The notes below the pieces were generated by a model that saw only the letters and a list, made by a program, of their open reading frames with translations, did no database searches and had not been told where the DNA came from. A program made the translations under genes and the position numbers. From Bacillus altitudinis 41KF2b (lineage in GTDB: Bacteria; Bacillota; Bacilli; Bacillales; Bacillaceae), in contig NZ_ASJC01000001.1 of NCBI RefSeq assembly GCF_000691145.1, forward strand, positions 558,001 through 622,000: a stretch of DNA of 64,000 nt, given 5' to 3'. Shown here piece after piece: positions 10,367 to 21,691 of this stretch. Position 1 is the stretch's first letter. The number at the start of each line of letters is the position of its first letter.

Positions 10367-10924
10367 GTGTCAAAAGAAGTGTTGAACCAAACAAAAGAAA
10401 AAATGGAAAAAGCCGTTCAAGCATACGGACGTGAACTAGCAACTGTCCGTGCGGGCAGAGCAAATGCTTCCCTTTTAGACAAAGTAACAGTGGATTACTA
10501 TGGTGCGCAAACACCACTAAACCAAATTGCGTCAATTACAGTGCCAGAAGCACGTATGCTGATTATCACACCTTACGATAAAACAGCGATCGGTGATATC
10601 GAAAAGGCGATCCAAAAGTCTGATCTTGGTATCACACCAACAAGTGACGGAAACGTGATCCGTATTGCGATCCCAGCACTAACAGAAGAAAGACGTAAAG
10701 AACTTGTAAAAGTTGTGAGAAAATACTCAGAAGAAGCAAAAGTAGCTGTTCGTAACGTTCGTCGTGATGCAAACGATGAATTGAAAAAGCTAGAGAAAAA
10801 TGGGGAGATCACTGAAGATGAATTAAGATCATCTACAGAGGATGTTCAAAAATTGACAGATGAATATGTCGCTAAAATTGATGAAGTGACAAAAGATAAA
10901 GAAAAAGAAATCATGGAAGTTTAA
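10367..10924 (+). CDS. frr: Ribosome recycling factor
   Basis: Splits post-termination ribosomes together with EF-G. The 185 residues fit the two-domain tRNA-like shape: a long three-helix bundle and a small domain around [16 protein letters not shown]. The conserved [15 protein letters not shown] is at about residues 25-39. GTG start at 10367 with GAGGGGG 8 nt upstream. Co-transcribed with pyrH. Confidence 0.97.
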   Translation: MSKEVLNQTKEKMEKAVQAYGRELATVRAGRANASLLDKVTVDYYGAQTPLNQIASITVPEARMLIITPYDKTAIGDIEKAIQKSDLGITPTSDGNVIRIAIPALTEERRKELVKVVRKYSEEAKVAVRNVRRDANDELKKLEKNGEITEDELRSSTEDVQKLTDEYVAKIDEVTKDKEKEIMEV

Positions 10925-10953
10925 GAAAAAACTATGTACAATAGATAATAGTG

Positions 10954-10990
10954 AAAAGACCCTCTTCATGTTTACAGGGGGTTTTTTTGT
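10954..10990 (+). terminator. Intrinsic terminator after frr
   Basis: AAAAGACCC pairs with GGGGTTTTTTT across a loop of about 13 nt at 10954-10988, ending in seven T residues. Confidence 0.7.
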
Positions 10991-11014
10991 TAATACTGTT
11001 GAGGACTATATTAT
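10987..11014 (+). promoter_or_regulatory. Possible SigA promoter of uppS-cdsA-dxr-rasP
   Basis: TTGTTA at 10987-10992, a 16-bp spacer and TATTAT at 11009-11014, directly after the frr terminator. The match is moderate, but some promoter is expected here. Confidence 0.35.
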
Positions 11015-11053
11015 TAGCGGGAACGCAACCTTTTTGGGTGATGGAGGAATCTC

Positions 11054-11836
11054 ATGCTCAATATACTCAAAAATTGGAAGAATCAGCAAACAGCAGCTTC
11101 CAACTTAGAAAGCCTGACAAAAGAAGACATATTAAATGGAGAAATTCCTGAACATATCGCCATTATCATGGATGGGAATGGAAGATGGGCGAAGAAACGT
11201 GCGCTTCCACGGGTAGCAGGACATCATGAAGGAATGAAAGTTGTCAAGCGCATGACCAAGCTTGCAAATGAGCTGAATGTCAAAGTGCTGACTTTGTATG
11301 CTTTCTCTACAGAAAATTGGAAACGTCCAAAACTAGAAGTAGACTTTTTAATGAAGCTTCCTGAAGAGTTTCTAAACATCTATCTGCCTGAACTCATCGA
11401 GGAAAATGTCCGTGTACGTTTAACAGGTGATCCAGACGGCCTCCCGCAGCATACGAAAAAAGCGGTAGAGAACGCAGTGAAGAGTACGGCGAATAATGAC
11501 GGACTCATTTTAAATTTTGCGCTCAATTATGGAGGACGGACAGAAATTATTTCTGCATGCAGACAAATTTCTGAAAAAGTCAAAGAAGGCAAGCTTCGAG
11601 CAGAAGACATCACAGAAGAGATGTTTTCAGCTTATTTAATGACAGAATCTCTTCAAGATCCGGATTTGCTTATTCGTACGAGTGGAGAAATTAGATTAAG
11701 CAACTTTATGCTTTGGCAAATTGCATACAGCGAGTTTGTCTTTACGGATGTGCTTTGGCCTGACTTTTCTGATGAGCATCTCATAGGCGCTATCGGAGAG
11801 TACCAGCGCCGCGGCCGGAGGTTCGGTGGAATTTAG
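11054..11836 (+). CDS. uppS: Undecaprenyl diphosphate synthase (UppS)
   Basis: cis-Prenyltransferase that extends farnesyl diphosphate with isopentenyl diphosphate to the C55 carrier lipid of peptidoglycan and teichoic acid synthesis. It has 260 residues with the catalytic aspartate D40 in IAIIMDGNGRWAK. Further conserved stretches are TLYAFSTENWKRP, LNFALNYGGR and the C-terminal DLLIRTSGEIRLSNFMLWQ. GGAGG is 6 nt before the ATG. cdsA follows directly. Confidence 0.97.
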   Translation: MLNILKNWKNQQTAASNLESLTKEDILNGEIPEHIAIIMDGNGRWAKKRALPRVAGHHEGMKVVKRMTKLANELNVKVLTLYAFSTENWKRPKLEVDFLMKLPEEFLNIYLPELIEENVRVRLTGDPDGLPQHTKKAVENAVKSTANNDGLILNFALNYGGRTEIISACRQISEKVKEGKLRAEDITEEMFSAYLMTESLQDPDLLIRTSGEIRLSNFMLWQIAYSEFVFTDVLWPDFSDEHLIGAIGEYQRRGRRFGGI

Positions 11837-11848
11837 AGGGTGGTGCAG

Positions 11849-12643
11849 ATGAAACAAAGAATTTTGACGGGTGTTCTGGCAGCTGCAGTGTTTTTACTTG
11901 CAGTGATTTATGGACAAATGCCATTTACCCTGCTGATTTATTTAATGGGAAGTGTCGCTCTCTTTGAGCTTCTTAGAATGAAAAAGATTTCGATTTTCAG
12001 CTTTCCTGGCATTGTCAGCTTAATATTGCTTTGGCTTTTAATGGGCGGAGAAAATAGCTTCTTCCCGAACGTAGACGCATCAAAAATGCAGATTGCTTTA
12101 TTTGCAGTCTTAATCCTTTTAACTTATACAGTTCTGAGTAAAAACTCTTTCACATTCGATGAGGTTGCTTTTGTTATATTAGCCACATTATATATTGGCG
12201 TTAGTTTCTATTATTTTATTCAAATTAGAGGCTTGTATGGCATGAGTGCGATCTTCTTCGCAGCGGTGATTATTTGGTCCACTGACTCAGGTGCCTATTT
12301 TATTGGGAAATCTATGGGGAAACGAAAGCTTTGGCCAGAGATTAGCCCAAACAAAACAGTAGAAGGATTTATCGGCGGAATCGTCACAGCGGTCGTGCTG
12401 TCACTTGTGTTCCAGGCGGTTACAGGATTTTTGCCATCATATCTGCTTGTTATGTTTATTACTCTTTTGCTCAGTATTTTTGGACAGCTTGGCGACCTTG
12501 TGGAATCTGCTTTAAAGCGTCATTACCATGTGAAGGATTCAGGGACAATACTCCCAGGTCATGGCGGAATTTTGGACAGGTTTGACAGCTTTTTATTCGT
12601 TCTGCCGTTTTTATATTTATTGCTGGCCACGTTTGCTAGCTAA
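11849..12643 (+). CDS. cdsA: Phosphatidate cytidylyltransferase
   Basis: Integral membrane enzyme: phosphatidic acid + CTP gives CDP-diacylglycerol, the branch point of phospholipid synthesis. The 264-residue form from ATG 11849 has about seven to eight hydrophobic spans and the family signature near the C-terminus, SALKRHYHVKDSG followed by LPGHGGILDRFDS. I chose ATG 11849 because GAGGGTGG is about 5 nt upstream; GTG at 11840 or 11843 would fall inside that ribosome site. Confidence 0.95.
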   Translation: MKQRILTGVLAAAVFLLAVIYGQMPFTLLIYLMGSVALFELLRMKKISIFSFPGIVSLILLWLLMGGENSFFPNVDASKMQIALFAVLILLTYTVLSKNSFTFDEVAFVILATLYIGVSFYYFIQIRGLYGMSAIFFAAVIIWSTDSGAYFIGKSMGKRKLWPEISPNKTVEGFIGGIVTAVVLSLVFQAVTGFLPSYLLVMFITLLLSIFGQLGDLVESALKRHYHVKDSGTILPGHGGILDRFDSFLFVLPFLYLLLATFAS

Positions 12644-12682
12644 CCTCATAGAAACTAATTGAACGAGAGAAGGAGTGGCAAT

Positions 12683-13834
12683 TTGAAATATATTTCGCTA
12701 TTAGGCGCAACAGGATCGATTGGAGAACAAACATTAGATGTGATCAGGCAGCATCCAGACAAATTCAAGTTGAAAGCGATGACGTTTGGCAGAAATATAG
12801 ACAAGGCCATCCCTATCATTGAACAATTTCAGCCTGAATTTGTTGGATGTGTAGACGAAGCGACCTATCGCACGTTAAAAGGTCATTCATTTCAATACGA
12901 TGTTAAAATGGCTGCGGGTGATGAAGCGAACATCGAAGCAGCGACCTATGATGCAGTGGATGTTGTGGTCAATGCACTGGTAGGAAGTGTCGGACTTGTG
13001 CCGACATTAAAAGCCATTGAACAAAAAAAGACGATCGCACTTGCAAATAAGGAAACACTTGTGACAGCTGGTCATATAGTAAAAGAGTACGCCAAAAAGT
13101 ATGACGTGCCTTTACTTCCTGTCGATAGTGAACACTCCGCTATTTTTCAATCCTTGCAAGGTGAACAAGCTAAAAACATTGAACGCTTAATCGTCACAGC
13201 TTCAGGCGGCAGTTTTCGAGATAAAAAACGCACGGAGCTTGAAGGTGTAACGGTTGAAGAAGCGCTGAATCATCCGAACTGGTCCATGGGCGCAAAAATC
13301 ACGATTGATTCAGCGACCATGATGAATAAGGGGCTTGAGGTGATTGAGGCGCATTGGCTGTTTGATATCCCATACGATCAAATTGATGTGCTGTTACATA
13401 AAGAGAGCATCATCCATTCCATGGTGGAATTCCATGACAAAAGTGTCATGGCTCAGTTAGGTACACCTGACATGAGGGTTCCGATTCAATACGCGCTCAC
13501 TTACCCTGATAGAGCGCCATTAAAAGAAGCGAAATCATTAAACCTTTGGGAGATTGGACAATTAAATTTCCAAAAAGCGGATTTTGACAGGTATCGCTGC
13601 TTACATTTTGCTTATGAATCAGGTAAAATAGGAGGGACAATGCCTACTGTGCTTAATGCAGCCAATGAAATAGCTGTTGATGCATTTCTAAAAGGCAAAG
13701 TAACGTTCCTGCAAATTGAAGAATTGATTGAAAAGGCACTGAACAGACATCATGTGATTTCAACGCCTAGTTTGCAAGATATCCATGAAGTGGACAAAGA
13801 TACACGAGACTTTGTTCAATCAATCCTCGCATAA
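12683..13834 (+). CDS. dxr: 1-Deoxy-D-xylulose 5-phosphate reductoisomerase
   Basis: Makes 2-C-methyl-D-erythritol 4-phosphate with NADPH, the committed step of the MEP isoprenoid pathway that supplies UppS just upstream. The N-terminal NADPH site is [15 protein letters not shown]. The metal/substrate region contains [12 protein letters not shown] and TASGGSFRD, and [19 protein letters not shown] is also conserved. TTG at 12683 gives 383 residues and has GAAGGAGTGG 7 nt upstream. An in-frame TTG at 12659 would add eight residues without a ribosome site. Confidence 0.96.
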   Translation: MKYISLLGATGSIGEQTLDVIRQHPDKFKLKAMTFGRNIDKAIPIIEQFQPEFVGCVDEATYRTLKGHSFQYDVKMAAGDEANIEAATYDAVDVVVNALVGSVGLVPTLKAIEQKKTIALANKETLVTAGHIVKEYAKKYDVPLLPVDSEHSAIFQSLQGEQAKNIERLIVTASGGSFRDKKRTELEGVTVEEALNHPNWSMGAKITIDSATMMNKGLEVIEAHWLFDIPYDQIDVLLHKESIIHSMVEFHDKSVMAQLGTPDMRVPIQYALTYPDRAPLKEAKSLNLWEIGQLNFQKADFDRYRCLHFAYESGKIGGTMPTVLNAANEIAVDAFLKGKVTFLQIEELIEKALNRHHVISTPSLQDIHEVDKDTRDFVQSILA

Positions 13835-13840
13835 GGTGGT

Positions 13841-15106
13841 ATGTTCGTGAATACAGTGATTGCGTTTATTATTATTTTTGGAACGCTCGTTTTTTTCCAC
13901 GAGCTTGGCCATTTAATTATGGCGCAGCGCGCAGGCATTTTATGCCGCGAGTTCGCAATTGGTTTTGGACCGAAGATTTTCTCCTTTAAACGAAAAGAAA
14001 CCGTCTATACCATCAGACTTCTGCCAATCGGCGGATTTGTTAAAATGGCTGGAGAAGACCCTGAAGTCATTGAAATTAAACCGGGTCATACAGTGGGGCT
14101 CTTATTCAATGAGCAAAATGAAGTAGAAAAAATCATTTTAAATGATAAAGAGAAATATCCTGATGCACTTGTCATTGAAGTTGAACAAATTGATTTAGAT
14201 CATGCGATGAGAATTTCAGGATATGAGGCTGGAAATGAAGACATTCTGACTGGCTACAATGTAAGCCAAACAAGCTTCTATATTGCAGATGGTGAAGAAA
14301 TTCAAATTGCGCCATACAACCGTCAGTTTGGTTCAAAAACAGTATGGCAGCGTATTAAAGCCATTGCAGCTGGACCGATTATGAACTTTATCCTGGCATA
14401 TGTGATTCTAGTGGCTTTAGGATTTATTCAAGGTGTAACCGTGGATGATCCTGTACTTGGTAAGCTGACAAAAGACGGCCGGGCAGCGCAAGCTGGGCTT
14501 ATGCAGGGAGATCATATCGTTTCAATTAATGGGGATAAAATGAATTCTTGGACAGATGTTGTTCAAACGGTTCAAAAGAACCCAGATAAAAAAATGAATG
14601 TCGTCATTGACCGAGATGGCAAAGAAAGCACCATTCAAGTTGTACCGGAAGCTGTGAAGGCCGAAGGAAAAACCATTGGCCGTTTTGGTTCTTATCCGCC
14701 AACGGAAAATGGCTTTCTCAAAGTCATTTCATCCTCAGGCACTACAGTGATATCTACAGCAGGTCTCATCTTAACGAACTTGCAAAAGATTGTCACAGGG
14801 CAATTTTCATTAGATATGCTTGCAGGTCCTGTTGGAATATATGACATGACAGGAGAAGTAGCGAAACAAGGTGTGTTAACATTAATGCAGTTTGCTGCGT
14901 TTCTTAGTATCAACTTAGGGATCGTGAATTTATTACCGATTCCTGCATTAGACGGAGGAAGATTACTTTTCCTATTCGTTGAAGCCATTCGCGGCAAACC
15001 AATTAATCGTGAGAAAGAGGCACTTGTTGTCTTCATTGGTGTTGCGTTCCTCATGCTATTAATGCTAGTAGTGACATGGAATGACATCCAGCGATTATTT
15101 TTATAA
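13841..15106 (+). CDS. rasP: Site-2 intramembrane zinc metalloprotease RasP
   Basis: Cleaves membrane-spanning anti-sigma factors (RsiW and others) and remnant peptides in the plane of the membrane. At 421 residues the zinc-binding HELGH is at 20-24 in the first span. A PDZ domain covers about 190-275 (GRAAQAGLMQGDHIVSING), and the third zinc ligand lies in NLLPIPALDGGR near residue 365. A last span follows. It begins 4 nt after dxr. Confidence 0.97.
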   Translation: MFVNTVIAFIIIFGTLVFFHELGHLIMAQRAGILCREFAIGFGPKIFSFKRKETVYTIRLLPIGGFVKMAGEDPEVIEIKPGHTVGLLFNEQNEVEKIILNDKEKYPDALVIEVEQIDLDHAMRISGYEAGNEDILTGYNVSQTSFYIADGEEIQIAPYNRQFGSKTVWQRIKAIAAGPIMNFILAYVILVALGFIQGVTVDDPVLGKLTKDGRAAQAGLMQGDHIVSINGDKMNSWTDVVQTVQKNPDKKMNVVIDRDGKESTIQVVPEAVKAEGKTIGRFGSYPPTENGFLKVISSSGTTVISTAGLILTNLQKIVTGQFSLDMLAGPVGIYDMTGEVAKQGVLTLMQFAAFLSINLGIVNLLPIPALDGGRLLFLFVEAIRGKPINREKEALVVFIGVAFLMLLMLVVTWNDIQRLFL

Positions 15107-15116
15107 AAACCATTGT

Positions 15117-15151
15117 CTCTTGTTTCTCATTATGGGAAACAAGAGTTTTTG
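15117..15151 (+). terminator. Intrinsic terminator between rasP and proS
   Basis: CTCTTGTTTC (15117-15126) pairs perfectly with GAAACAAGAG (15136-15145), followed by five T residues. No T-box consensus is visible before proS. Confidence 0.85.
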
Positions 15152-15186
15152 TGAGAAGTCCTATTTCTTAAATGAGGTGTAACGAC

Positions 15187-16884
15187 ATGAGACAATCCCT
15201 GACTTTCATTCCAACTCTTCGAGAGGTGCCGGCAGATGCTGAGGCAAAAAGTCATCAGCTATTAGTAAGAGCTGGATTTATTAGACAAAACACGAGCGGT
15301 ATCTATCATTATTTGCCGCTAGCACATAAAGTGATTCAGCACATTCAAGCCATTGTTCGCAAGGAAATGGAAAAGGCGGGAGCAGCTGAGCTGTTAATGC
15401 CAGTGCTGCAGCAAGCAGAAATGTGGCAAGAGTCAGGAAGATGGTATACATACGGTCCAGAACTCATGCGTATGAAAGATCGTCACGGCCGCGAGTTTGC
15501 ACTTGGCCCAACACACGAAGAAGTGATCACATCACTCGTACGCAGTGAAGTCAAATCGTATAAAAAGCTTCCTTTGACACTGTATCAAATCCAATCTAAA
15601 TTCCGTGATGAACAAAGACCTCGCTTTGGGTTATTGCGCGGACGTGAATTTATTATGAAGGACGCCTATTCATTCCACTCTTCACCAGAGAGCCTTGATG
15701 ACACATACAACAAAATGTTTACAGCTTACTCGAATGTCTTTTCAAAAGTAGGTCTTAACTTTAGACCCGTCATTGCCGATTCTGGGGCAATGGGAGGAAA
15801 AGATACACATGAGTTTATGGCACTTTCAGAAGTAGGAGAAGATACAATCGCATACTCTGACACATCTTCCTACGCTGCGAACATTGAAATGGCTGAGGCT
15901 GTGTATCACGGAGAAGAAGCAAACCCTGCGGACTTCAAAGAACTCGAGAAAGTACACACGCCTCAGGTGAAGACGATACAAGATGTTGCGGCATTCTTAG
16001 AAGTGGCTCCTTCTACATGTATCAAATCTGTCTTGTTTAAAGCGGACGATGCGTATGTACTTGTCCTGACAAGAGGCGATCATGAAGTAAATGATGTAAA
16101 AGTGAAAAACTTAGTTGGAGCACAGCTTGTAGAGCTTGCTTCACGTGAGGAAGTACTAGACGTGATTGGAACAGAACCAGGATTTGTTGGACCAGTGAAG
16201 CTTGAAGCGGAAGTAACGATTTATGCAGACCACGCTGTAAAAGGAATGACAAATGCAGTTGCAGGTGCAAATGAATCGGATTATCACTATGTCAATGTTA
16301 ATCCTGCTCGTGATCTGTCAGTGAAGGAATATACAGATCTTCGCTTGATTCAAGAAGGGGACGTTTCTCCAGATGGAGAAGGCACGATCCAGTTCGCAAA
16401 AGGAATTGAAGTAGGACAAGTCTTTAAGCTAGGCACGCGTTATTCAGAGGCAATGGATGCAACATACCTCGATGAAAATGGACGTGCGCAGCCAATGATC
16501 ATGGGCTGCTATGGCATCGGAATTTCTAGAACCCTTTCTGCGATTGTTGAACAACATCATGATGACAAGGGGATTATCTGGCCAGAAACAGTTGCGCCAT
16601 ATGATCTTCATCTACTTGCCTTAAATATGAAAAACGATGCACAAAAGGAACTGGCTGAAACGCTGTATGAGCGTTTACAGGAAGAGGGCTATGAAGTCCT
16701 TTTCGATGACCGCCAAGAGCGTGCAGGCGTCAAATTTGCCGACAGTGACTTAATTGGACTGCCAATTCGCATTAGCTGCGGGAAACGTTCAGAAGAAGGT
16801 ATTGTCGAAGTGAAATTCAGAAAATCAGGTGAATCACACGAAGTATCTGTTGATGAACTGATTTCATTTATACGCCAAGCATAA
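15187..16884 (+). CDS. proS: Prolyl-tRNA synthetase, bacterial (ProS) type
   Basis: Charges tRNA-Pro. At 565 residues it is a class II synthetase: motif 2 region [21 protein letters not shown], then the INS editing domain (about 225-400, with [20 protein letters not shown]), then motif 3 [13 protein letters not shown] and the anticodon-binding domain. The long insertion marks it as the prokaryotic editing form. ATG 15187 is preceded by GAGGTGT; an in-frame ATG at 15172 would put the start before that site. The close match to B. subtilis begins at MRQSLTF. Confidence 0.97.
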   Translation: MRQSLTFIPTLREVPADAEAKSHQLLVRAGFIRQNTSGIYHYLPLAHKVIQHIQAIVRKEMEKAGAAELLMPVLQQAEMWQESGRWYTYGPELMRMKDRHGREFALGPTHEEVITSLVRSEVKSYKKLPLTLYQIQSKFRDEQRPRFGLLRGREFIMKDAYSFHSSPESLDDTYNKMFTAYSNVFSKVGLNFRPVIADSGAMGGKDTHEFMALSEVGEDTIAYSDTSSYAANIEMAEAVYHGEEANPADFKELEKVHTPQVKTIQDVAAFLEVAPSTCIKSVLFKADDAYVLVLTRGDHEVNDVKVKNLVGAQLVELASREEVLDVIGTEPGFVGPVKLEAEVTIYADHAVKGMTNAVAGANESDYHYVNVNPARDLSVKEYTDLRLIQEGDVSPDGEGTIQFAKGIEVGQVFKLGTRYSEAMDATYLDENGRAQPMIMGCYGIGISRTLSAIVEQHHDDKGIIWPETVAPYDLHLLALNMKNDAQKELAETLYERLQEEGYEVLFDDRQERAGVKFADSDLIGLPIRISCGKRSEEGIVEVKFRKSGESHEVSVDELISFIRQA

Positions 16885-16902
16885 AAAACGAACAAAAAAA
16901 TG

Positions 16903-16940
16903 AAGGTACCTCCTGCAAAAAAGAGGTACCTTTCTGATTT
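16903..16940 (+). terminator. Hairpin between proS and polC, probable terminator
   Basis: A perfect 10-bp stem AAGGTACCTC (16903-16912) / GAGGTACCTT (16923-16932) with an A-rich 10-nt loop and only a short T-rich tail. It lies just before the polC ribosome site, so it could also be a partial terminator. Confidence 0.65.
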
Positions 16941-16959
16941 ACAAAAGGAGGGTCCTGTC

Positions 16960-19900
16960 TTGGATGAACAATTACCGATTACCCGGCGGCAATTTCATAT
17001 ATTACTCAATCAGATTCAAATGACAGATGATGACCTCAGTCGTTACTTTGAAGAAGGTGAGATCGTCAAATTGACGGTGCATAAGGCGGCAAAAACATGG
17101 CATTTCCATTTTAAATTTAAGGCGCTTTTGCCTTACCAAGTATATGCAATGTTTTTAAGCAGGCTGACAAATGCATTTTCTCATATCGCACAAGTCACTT
17201 GTACGATTGAAGTCAATGATCCGCACATATCTGAAGAGCTCGTTCAATCGTATTGGTCCCATTGTGTGGAGGAGCTTCAAGGGATTTCTCCCCCAATCAT
17301 CAGCTTGCTTCAACAGCAAAAACCAGCGCTGTCTGGACATAAGATCATCATCAAAACAAAAAGCGAAACTGAGGCTCTGGCCATCAAGAAGAAATATAGC
17401 CCAATGCTTCAGGCTGCATTTAAACAAGTTGGTTTTCCAGAACTTCAATTTGATACAGAAATTTTTGTATCAGATCAAGAGATTCAGAAGTTCAGAGAAC
17501 AAAAACTTGCTGAAGATCAAGAAAGAGCCATGCAAGCCCTTGTTGAGATGGAGAAGAAGGAAAGTGAGGATCAAGAGGAAGCTCCTTCTGGCCCACTGAT
17601 GATTGGCTATCAAATCAAAGACAATGAAGAAATACGTACGCTTGATAGTATTATGGACGAAGAAAGACGAATCACCGTCCAAGGGTATGTGTTCGATGCA
17701 GAAACGCGCGAACTAAAAAGCGGCAGAACCCTTTGTATCTTTAAAATTACCGATTATACGAATAGTATTTTGATCAAAATGTTTGCGAGAGAAAAAGAAG
17801 ATGCTCAGCTCATGAAATCCTTGAAAAAAGGGATGTGGGTCAAAGCAAGAGGAAGCATTCAAAACGATACGTTTGTGAGAGATCTTGTCATGATCGCAAA
17901 TGACGTCAATGAAATGAAACCTCAGCTGAAAGAAGATACTGCACCAGAGGGAGAAAAGCGTGTTGAGCTTCATTTGCATTCGCCAATGAGCCAGATGGAT
18001 GCTGTCACTGGCATCGGTAAACTTGTTGAACAAGCAAAAAAATGGGGGCATGAGGCCATTGCCCTGACAGATCACGCCGTTGTACAATCCTTTCCAGATG
18101 CGTATGCAGCAAGTAAAAAGCATGGCATCAAAATGATGTACGGGGTGGAAATCAATTTAGTCGATGACGGAGTACCGATTGCGTATAATCCAGAGCACCG
18201 CTTGTTAGAAGATGCGACGTTTGTCGTATTTGATGTTGAGACAACGGGACTCTCTGCTGTGTATGATACGATCATTGAGCTTGCAGCCGTGAAAATCAAA
18301 GGCGGGGAAATCATTGACCGCTTTGAGGCATTTGCAAACCCTCATCATCCGTTATCAGCCACAACCATTGAACTAACCGGTATCACGGATGATATGGTGA
18401 GAGATGCACCAGATGTGGTCGATGTTGTTCGGGATTTCAAAGAGTGGATTGGACAAGATATCCTTGTTGCTCACAATGCGAGCTTTGATATGGGCTTTTT
18501 AAATGCAGCATATAAGCGACTGTTAAAAACAGATAAAGCGTCAAACCCTGTCATTGATACACTAGAACTCGGCCGATTCCTTTATCCAGAATTTAAAAAT
18601 CACCGGCTGAACACGCTGTGTAAAAAGTTCGATATTGAACTCACGCAGCATCACCGGGCGATTTATGATGCAGAAGCAACTGGTTACCTCATGCTGAAGA
18701 TGCTAAAAGATGCGGCTGAAAAAGAGATTGCCTACCACGATCAATTGAATGAAAACATGGGGCAGTCCAATGCGTATCAGCGCTCACGTCCTTACCATGC
18801 AACCGTGATTGCACAAAATGAGACGGGTCTAAAGAATTTATTTAAGCTTGTTTCACTTTCTCATATTCATTATTTCTACCGCGTGCCGCGCATCCCTCGC
18901 TCACAGCTTGAGAAATATCGAGAAGGTTTAATTGTTGGGTCTGCTTGTGATAAGGGTGAAGTGTTTGAAGGAATGATGCAGAAGTCACCTGATGAGGTAG
19001 AAGACATTGCCGCATTTTACGACTATTTAGAAGTTCATCCGCCAGAAGTGTATCAGCATTTACTCCAGTTGGAGCTTGTTCGGGATGAACGTGCATTAAA
19101 AGAGATCATCACAAACATTGTAAAACTTGGTGAAAAACTGAATAAACCAGTCGTGGCGACTGGAAATGTGCACTACCTGCATCCAGAAGACAAAATTTAT
19201 CGCAAAATCTTAATTTCATCACAAGGCGGGGCGAATCCACTCAATCGTCATGAACTGCCAAAAGTTCATTTTAGAACAACTGATGAAATGCTAGAAGCCT
19301 TCTCTTTTCTTGGAGACGAGAAGGCGAAAGAGATTGTCGTGACGAATACGCAAAAAGTATCTGAGATGGTCGAAAGTATCAAACCAATCAAAGACGATCT
19401 TTATACACCAAAAATTGAAGGTGCAGATGAAGAAATTCGGGAAATGAGCTATAACATGGCTCGCAGCATCTACGGTGACGATTTACCGAAAATTGTAGAA
19501 GACCGGATTGAGAAAGAATTAAAGAGTATTATTGGTCACGGTTTCGCTGTTATTTATTTAATTTCTCATAAGCTTGTTAAGAAATCACTTGATGATGGAT
19601 ATCTAGTTGGTTCAAGGGGATCAGTTGGTTCATCTCTCGTTGCGACATTAACAGAGATTACAGAAGTGAACCCGCTTGCGCCGCACTATGTATGTCCAAG
19701 TTGCAAGCACTCTGAGTTCTTTAATGATGGATCGGTTGGCTCAGGATTTGACCTTCCTGATAAAGACTGTCCTGAATGCGGCACACCGTATAAAAAAGAC
19801 GGACACGATATTCCGTTTGAAACGTTCTTAGGTTTTAAAGGAGATAAAGTGCCCGATATCGACTTAAACTTCTCAGGAGAATATCAGCCGATTGCCCATA

Positions 19901-21273
19901 ACTATACGAAAGAGCTGTTTGGTGAAGAGTATGTATACCGCGCAGGTACAATCGGTACCGTTGCAGAAAAAACGGCATATGGTTATGTGAAAGGCTACGC
20001 AGGAGATCATAACCTTCATATGAGAGGTGCTGAAATTGACCGGCTCGTACAGGGCTGTACGGGCGTCAAACGGACAACGGGCCAACATCCAGGCGGTATT
20101 ATCGTCGTGCCGGATTATATGGACATTTACGATTTCTCACCAATTCAATATCCAGCAGATGCGACAGGTTCTGATTGGAAAACGACACATTTTGATTTCC
20201 ATTCAATCCATGATAACTTGCTGAAACTAGATATTCTTGGACACGATGATCCAACGGTCATTCGGATGCTTCAGGACTTGAGCGGAATTGATCCAAAAAC
20301 GATTCCGACAGATGATCCTGAGGTCATGAAAATCTTCCAAGGAACGGAATCTCTCGGTGTCACAGAAGAACAAATTGGATGTAAAACGGGAACACTTGGG
20401 ATCCCAGAGTTTGGCACAAGGTTTGTTCGTCAGATGCTTGAAGATACAAAACCGACCACCTTCTCGGAACTTGTTCAGATCTCTGGTCTATCTCACGGTA
20501 CAGATGTATGGCTCGGCAACGCCCAAGAGTTGATTCATAATAAAACGTGTGAACTAAGCGAAGTGATTGGCTGTCGTGATGATATTATGGTCTATCTGAT
20601 TTATCAAGGTTTAGAGCCGTCACTTGCCTTTAAAATCATGGAATCTGTTCGTAAAGGGAAGGGACTTCCTCCTGAATGGGAAGAAGAAATGAAGAATAAT
20701 AACGTACCGAACTGGTACATTGATTCTTGTAAAAAGATTAAATACATGTTCCCTAAAGCCCACGCGGCTGCTTATGTATTAATGGCTGTTCGGATTGCTT
20801 ATTTCAAGGTGCACCATGCACTTCTGTACTATGCGGCTTATTTTACCGTTCGTGCTGATGATTTTGATATCGAAACGATGACAAAAGGATCGAATGCGAT
20901 TCGAGCGGTCATGGACGATATTAACTCAAAAGGTCTTGATGCATCACCGAAAGAGAAGAACCTATTAACTGTACTAGAGCTTGCACTTGAAATGTGTGAA
21001 AGAGGCTATCACTTTAAAAAAGTAGACCTATACCGATCAAGTGCCACTGAGTTTATCATTGATGGAGACGGGCTAATCCCGCCATTCAACTCCATCCCTG
21101 GACTCGGAACAAACGTTGCGTTAAATATTGTACGCGCACGCCAAGATGGTGAATTCCTTTCAAAAGAAGATTTACAAAAACGAGGAAAAGTGTCTAAGAC
21201 CATCCTTGAGTATTTGGATCGTCAAGGCTGCTTAGAAGCACTTCCTGATCAAAACCAGCTTTCTTTGTTCTAA
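16960..21273 (+). CDS. polC: DNA polymerase III PolC-type alpha subunit
   Basis: Main replicative DNA polymerase of low-GC Gram-positive bacteria with built-in 3'-5' proofreading. Order of domains: N-terminal domain, OB fold (about 235-330, [18 protein letters not shown]), and PHP domain split by the exonuclease ([17 protein letters not shown]). The DEDDh exonuclease is at about 420-590 ([20 protein letters not shown]). Then come the zinc-binding CPSC...CPEC segment, palm ([14 protein letters not shown]), fingers and the C-terminal beta-clamp-binding end QLSLF. The TTG at 16960 has AAAGGAGG 7 nt upstream and gives 1437 residues, the B. subtilis length. An upstream in-frame ATG at 16900 overlaps the preceding hairpin and is rejected. 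Confidence 0.97.
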   Translation: MDEQLPITRRQFHILLNQIQMTDDDLSRYFEEGEIVKLTVHKAAKTWHFHFKFKALLPYQVYAMFLSRLTNAFSHIAQVTCTIEVNDPHISEELVQSYWSHCVEELQGISPPIISLLQQQKPALSGHKIIIKTKSETEALAIKKKYSPMLQAAFKQVGFPELQFDTEIFVSDQEIQKFREQKLAEDQERAMQALVEMEKKESEDQEEAPSGPLMIGYQIKDNEEIRTLDSIMDEERRITVQGYVFDAETRELKSGRTLCIFKITDYTNSILIKMFAREKEDAQLMKSLKKGMWVKARGSIQNDTFVRDLVMIANDVNEMKPQLKEDTAPEGEKRVELHLHSPMSQMDAVTGIGKLVEQAKKWGHEAIALTDHAVVQSFPDAYAASKKHGIKMMYGVEINLVDDGVPIAYNPEHRLLEDATFVVFDVETTGLSAVYDTIIELAAVKIKGGEIIDRFEAFANPHHPLSATTIELTGITDDMVRDAPDVVDVVRDFKEWIGQDILVAHNASFDMGFLNAAYKRLLKTDKASNPVIDTLELGRFLYPEFKNHRLNTLCKKFDIELTQHHRAIYDAEATGYLMLKMLKDAAEKEIAYHDQLNENMGQSNAYQRSRPYHATVIAQNETGLKNLFKLVSLSHIHYFYRVPRIPRSQLEKYREGLIVGSACDKGEVFEGMMQKSPDEVEDIAAFYDYLEVHPPEVYQHLLQLELVRDERALKEIITNIVKLGEKLNKPVVATGNVHYLHPEDKIYRKILISSQGGANPLNRHELPKVHFRTTDEMLEAFSFLGDEKAKEIVVTNTQKVSEMVESIKPIKDDLYTPKIEGADEEIREMSYNMARSIYGDDLPKIVEDRIEKELKSIIGHGFAVIYLISHKLVKKSLDDGYLVGSRGSVGSSLVATLTEITEVNPLAPHYVCPSCKHSEFFNDGSVGSGFDLPDKDCPECGTPYKKDGHDIPFETFLGFKGDKVPDIDLNFSGEYQPIAHNYTKELFGEEYVYRAGTIGTVAEKTAYGYVKGYAGDHNLHMRGAEIDRLVQGCTGVKRTTGQHPGGIIVVPDYMDIYDFSPIQYPADATGSDWKTTHFDFHSIHDNLLKLDILGHDDPTVIRMLQDLSGIDPKTIPTDDPEVMKIFQGTESLGVTEEQIGCKTGTLGIPEFGTRFVRQMLEDTKPTTFSELVQISGLSHGTDVWLGNAQELIHNKTCELSEVIGCRDDIMVYLIYQGLEPSLAFKIMESVRKGKGLPPEWEEEMKNNNVPNWYIDSCKKIKYMFPKAHAAAYVLMAVRIAYFKVHHALLYYAAYFTVRADDFDIETMTKGSNAIRAVMDDINSKGLDASPKEKNLLTVLELALEMCERGYHFKKVDLYRSSATEFIIDGDGLIPPFNSIPGLGTNVALNIVRARQDGEFLSKEDLQKRGKVSKTILEYLDRQGCLEALPDQNQLSLF

Positions 21274-21278
21274 TTTGA

Positions 21279-21312
21279 AAAAGAAGAGCGCCCTTAAAGG
21301 GCGTTCTTTTTA
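21279..21312 (+). terminator. Intrinsic terminator after polC
   Basis: CGCCCTT and AAGGGCG form a GC-rich stem extended by AAGAA/TTCTT pairs, followed by a T run at 21304-21311. It separates polC from the glycoside hydrolase cluster. Confidence 0.8.
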
Positions 21313-21691
21313 TATATACAATAATATTATTATGTTAACTAAATATTTTAACTGGAATTATTTTCTTGTTGGTTCATATATCTTGATTTAACGTCGTGTT
21401 TTGAGAGAAGAGATCGTATGTCATTCTTTCTACCCAAATAGAGCAAAAAAGAGAATTTAGCCGTCTGAAATGTTCTCATACGACATATGATCATTTTGGG
21501 TACAGTCACATGAAGAATCAGGAGAAAACCCTCGGTGAGCGTCAAGCTGATGGCTGTTTACTATGCACATTTTTGAAACACGCTTGATTCTTTTCAACAC
21601 TGTACAAAACACGAACGGAATGACAAGGAGGTGGTCATTTCTTGTTCAATGTTTCACGTTTAAGAAAAAAGAAGGGGTGAGAAGTAGGTAC
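21313..21691 (+). promoter_or_regulatory. 380-nt region upstream of the glycoside hydrolase cluster
   Basis: AT-rich intergenic region with no convincing coding sequence. I see no clear -35/-10 pair and no good catabolite-responsive element. Two imperfect inverted repeats exist (GATCGTATGTC near 21411 with GACATATGATC near 21484; ACCCAAA near 21432 with TTTGGGT near 21497), but their order does not nest. A very strong ribosome site AAGGAGGTGG (21625-21634) lies 58 nt before the GH9 start and belongs to a different reading frame: TTG 21642 opens a 12-codon basic peptide that stops at 21678. Confidence 0.4.

Noticed and set aside
15152-15186. T-box riboswitch before proS
   Set aside because: The region is too short and lacks the T-box sequence and specifier hairpin; only an ordinary terminator of the upstream unit is present.
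21411-21505. Pair of inverted repeats upstream of the GH9 gene (GATCGTATGTC/GACATATGATC and ACCCAAA/TTTGGGT)
   Set aside because: The arms do not nest, the longer pair is imperfect, and the loops exceed 50 nt. No family of elements is suggested.
21313-21691. Catabolite-responsive element before the glycoside hydrolase cluster
   Set aside because: I looked for TGnnANCGnTnnCA-like sites and found no convincing match; it cannot be excluded without a scoring matrix.
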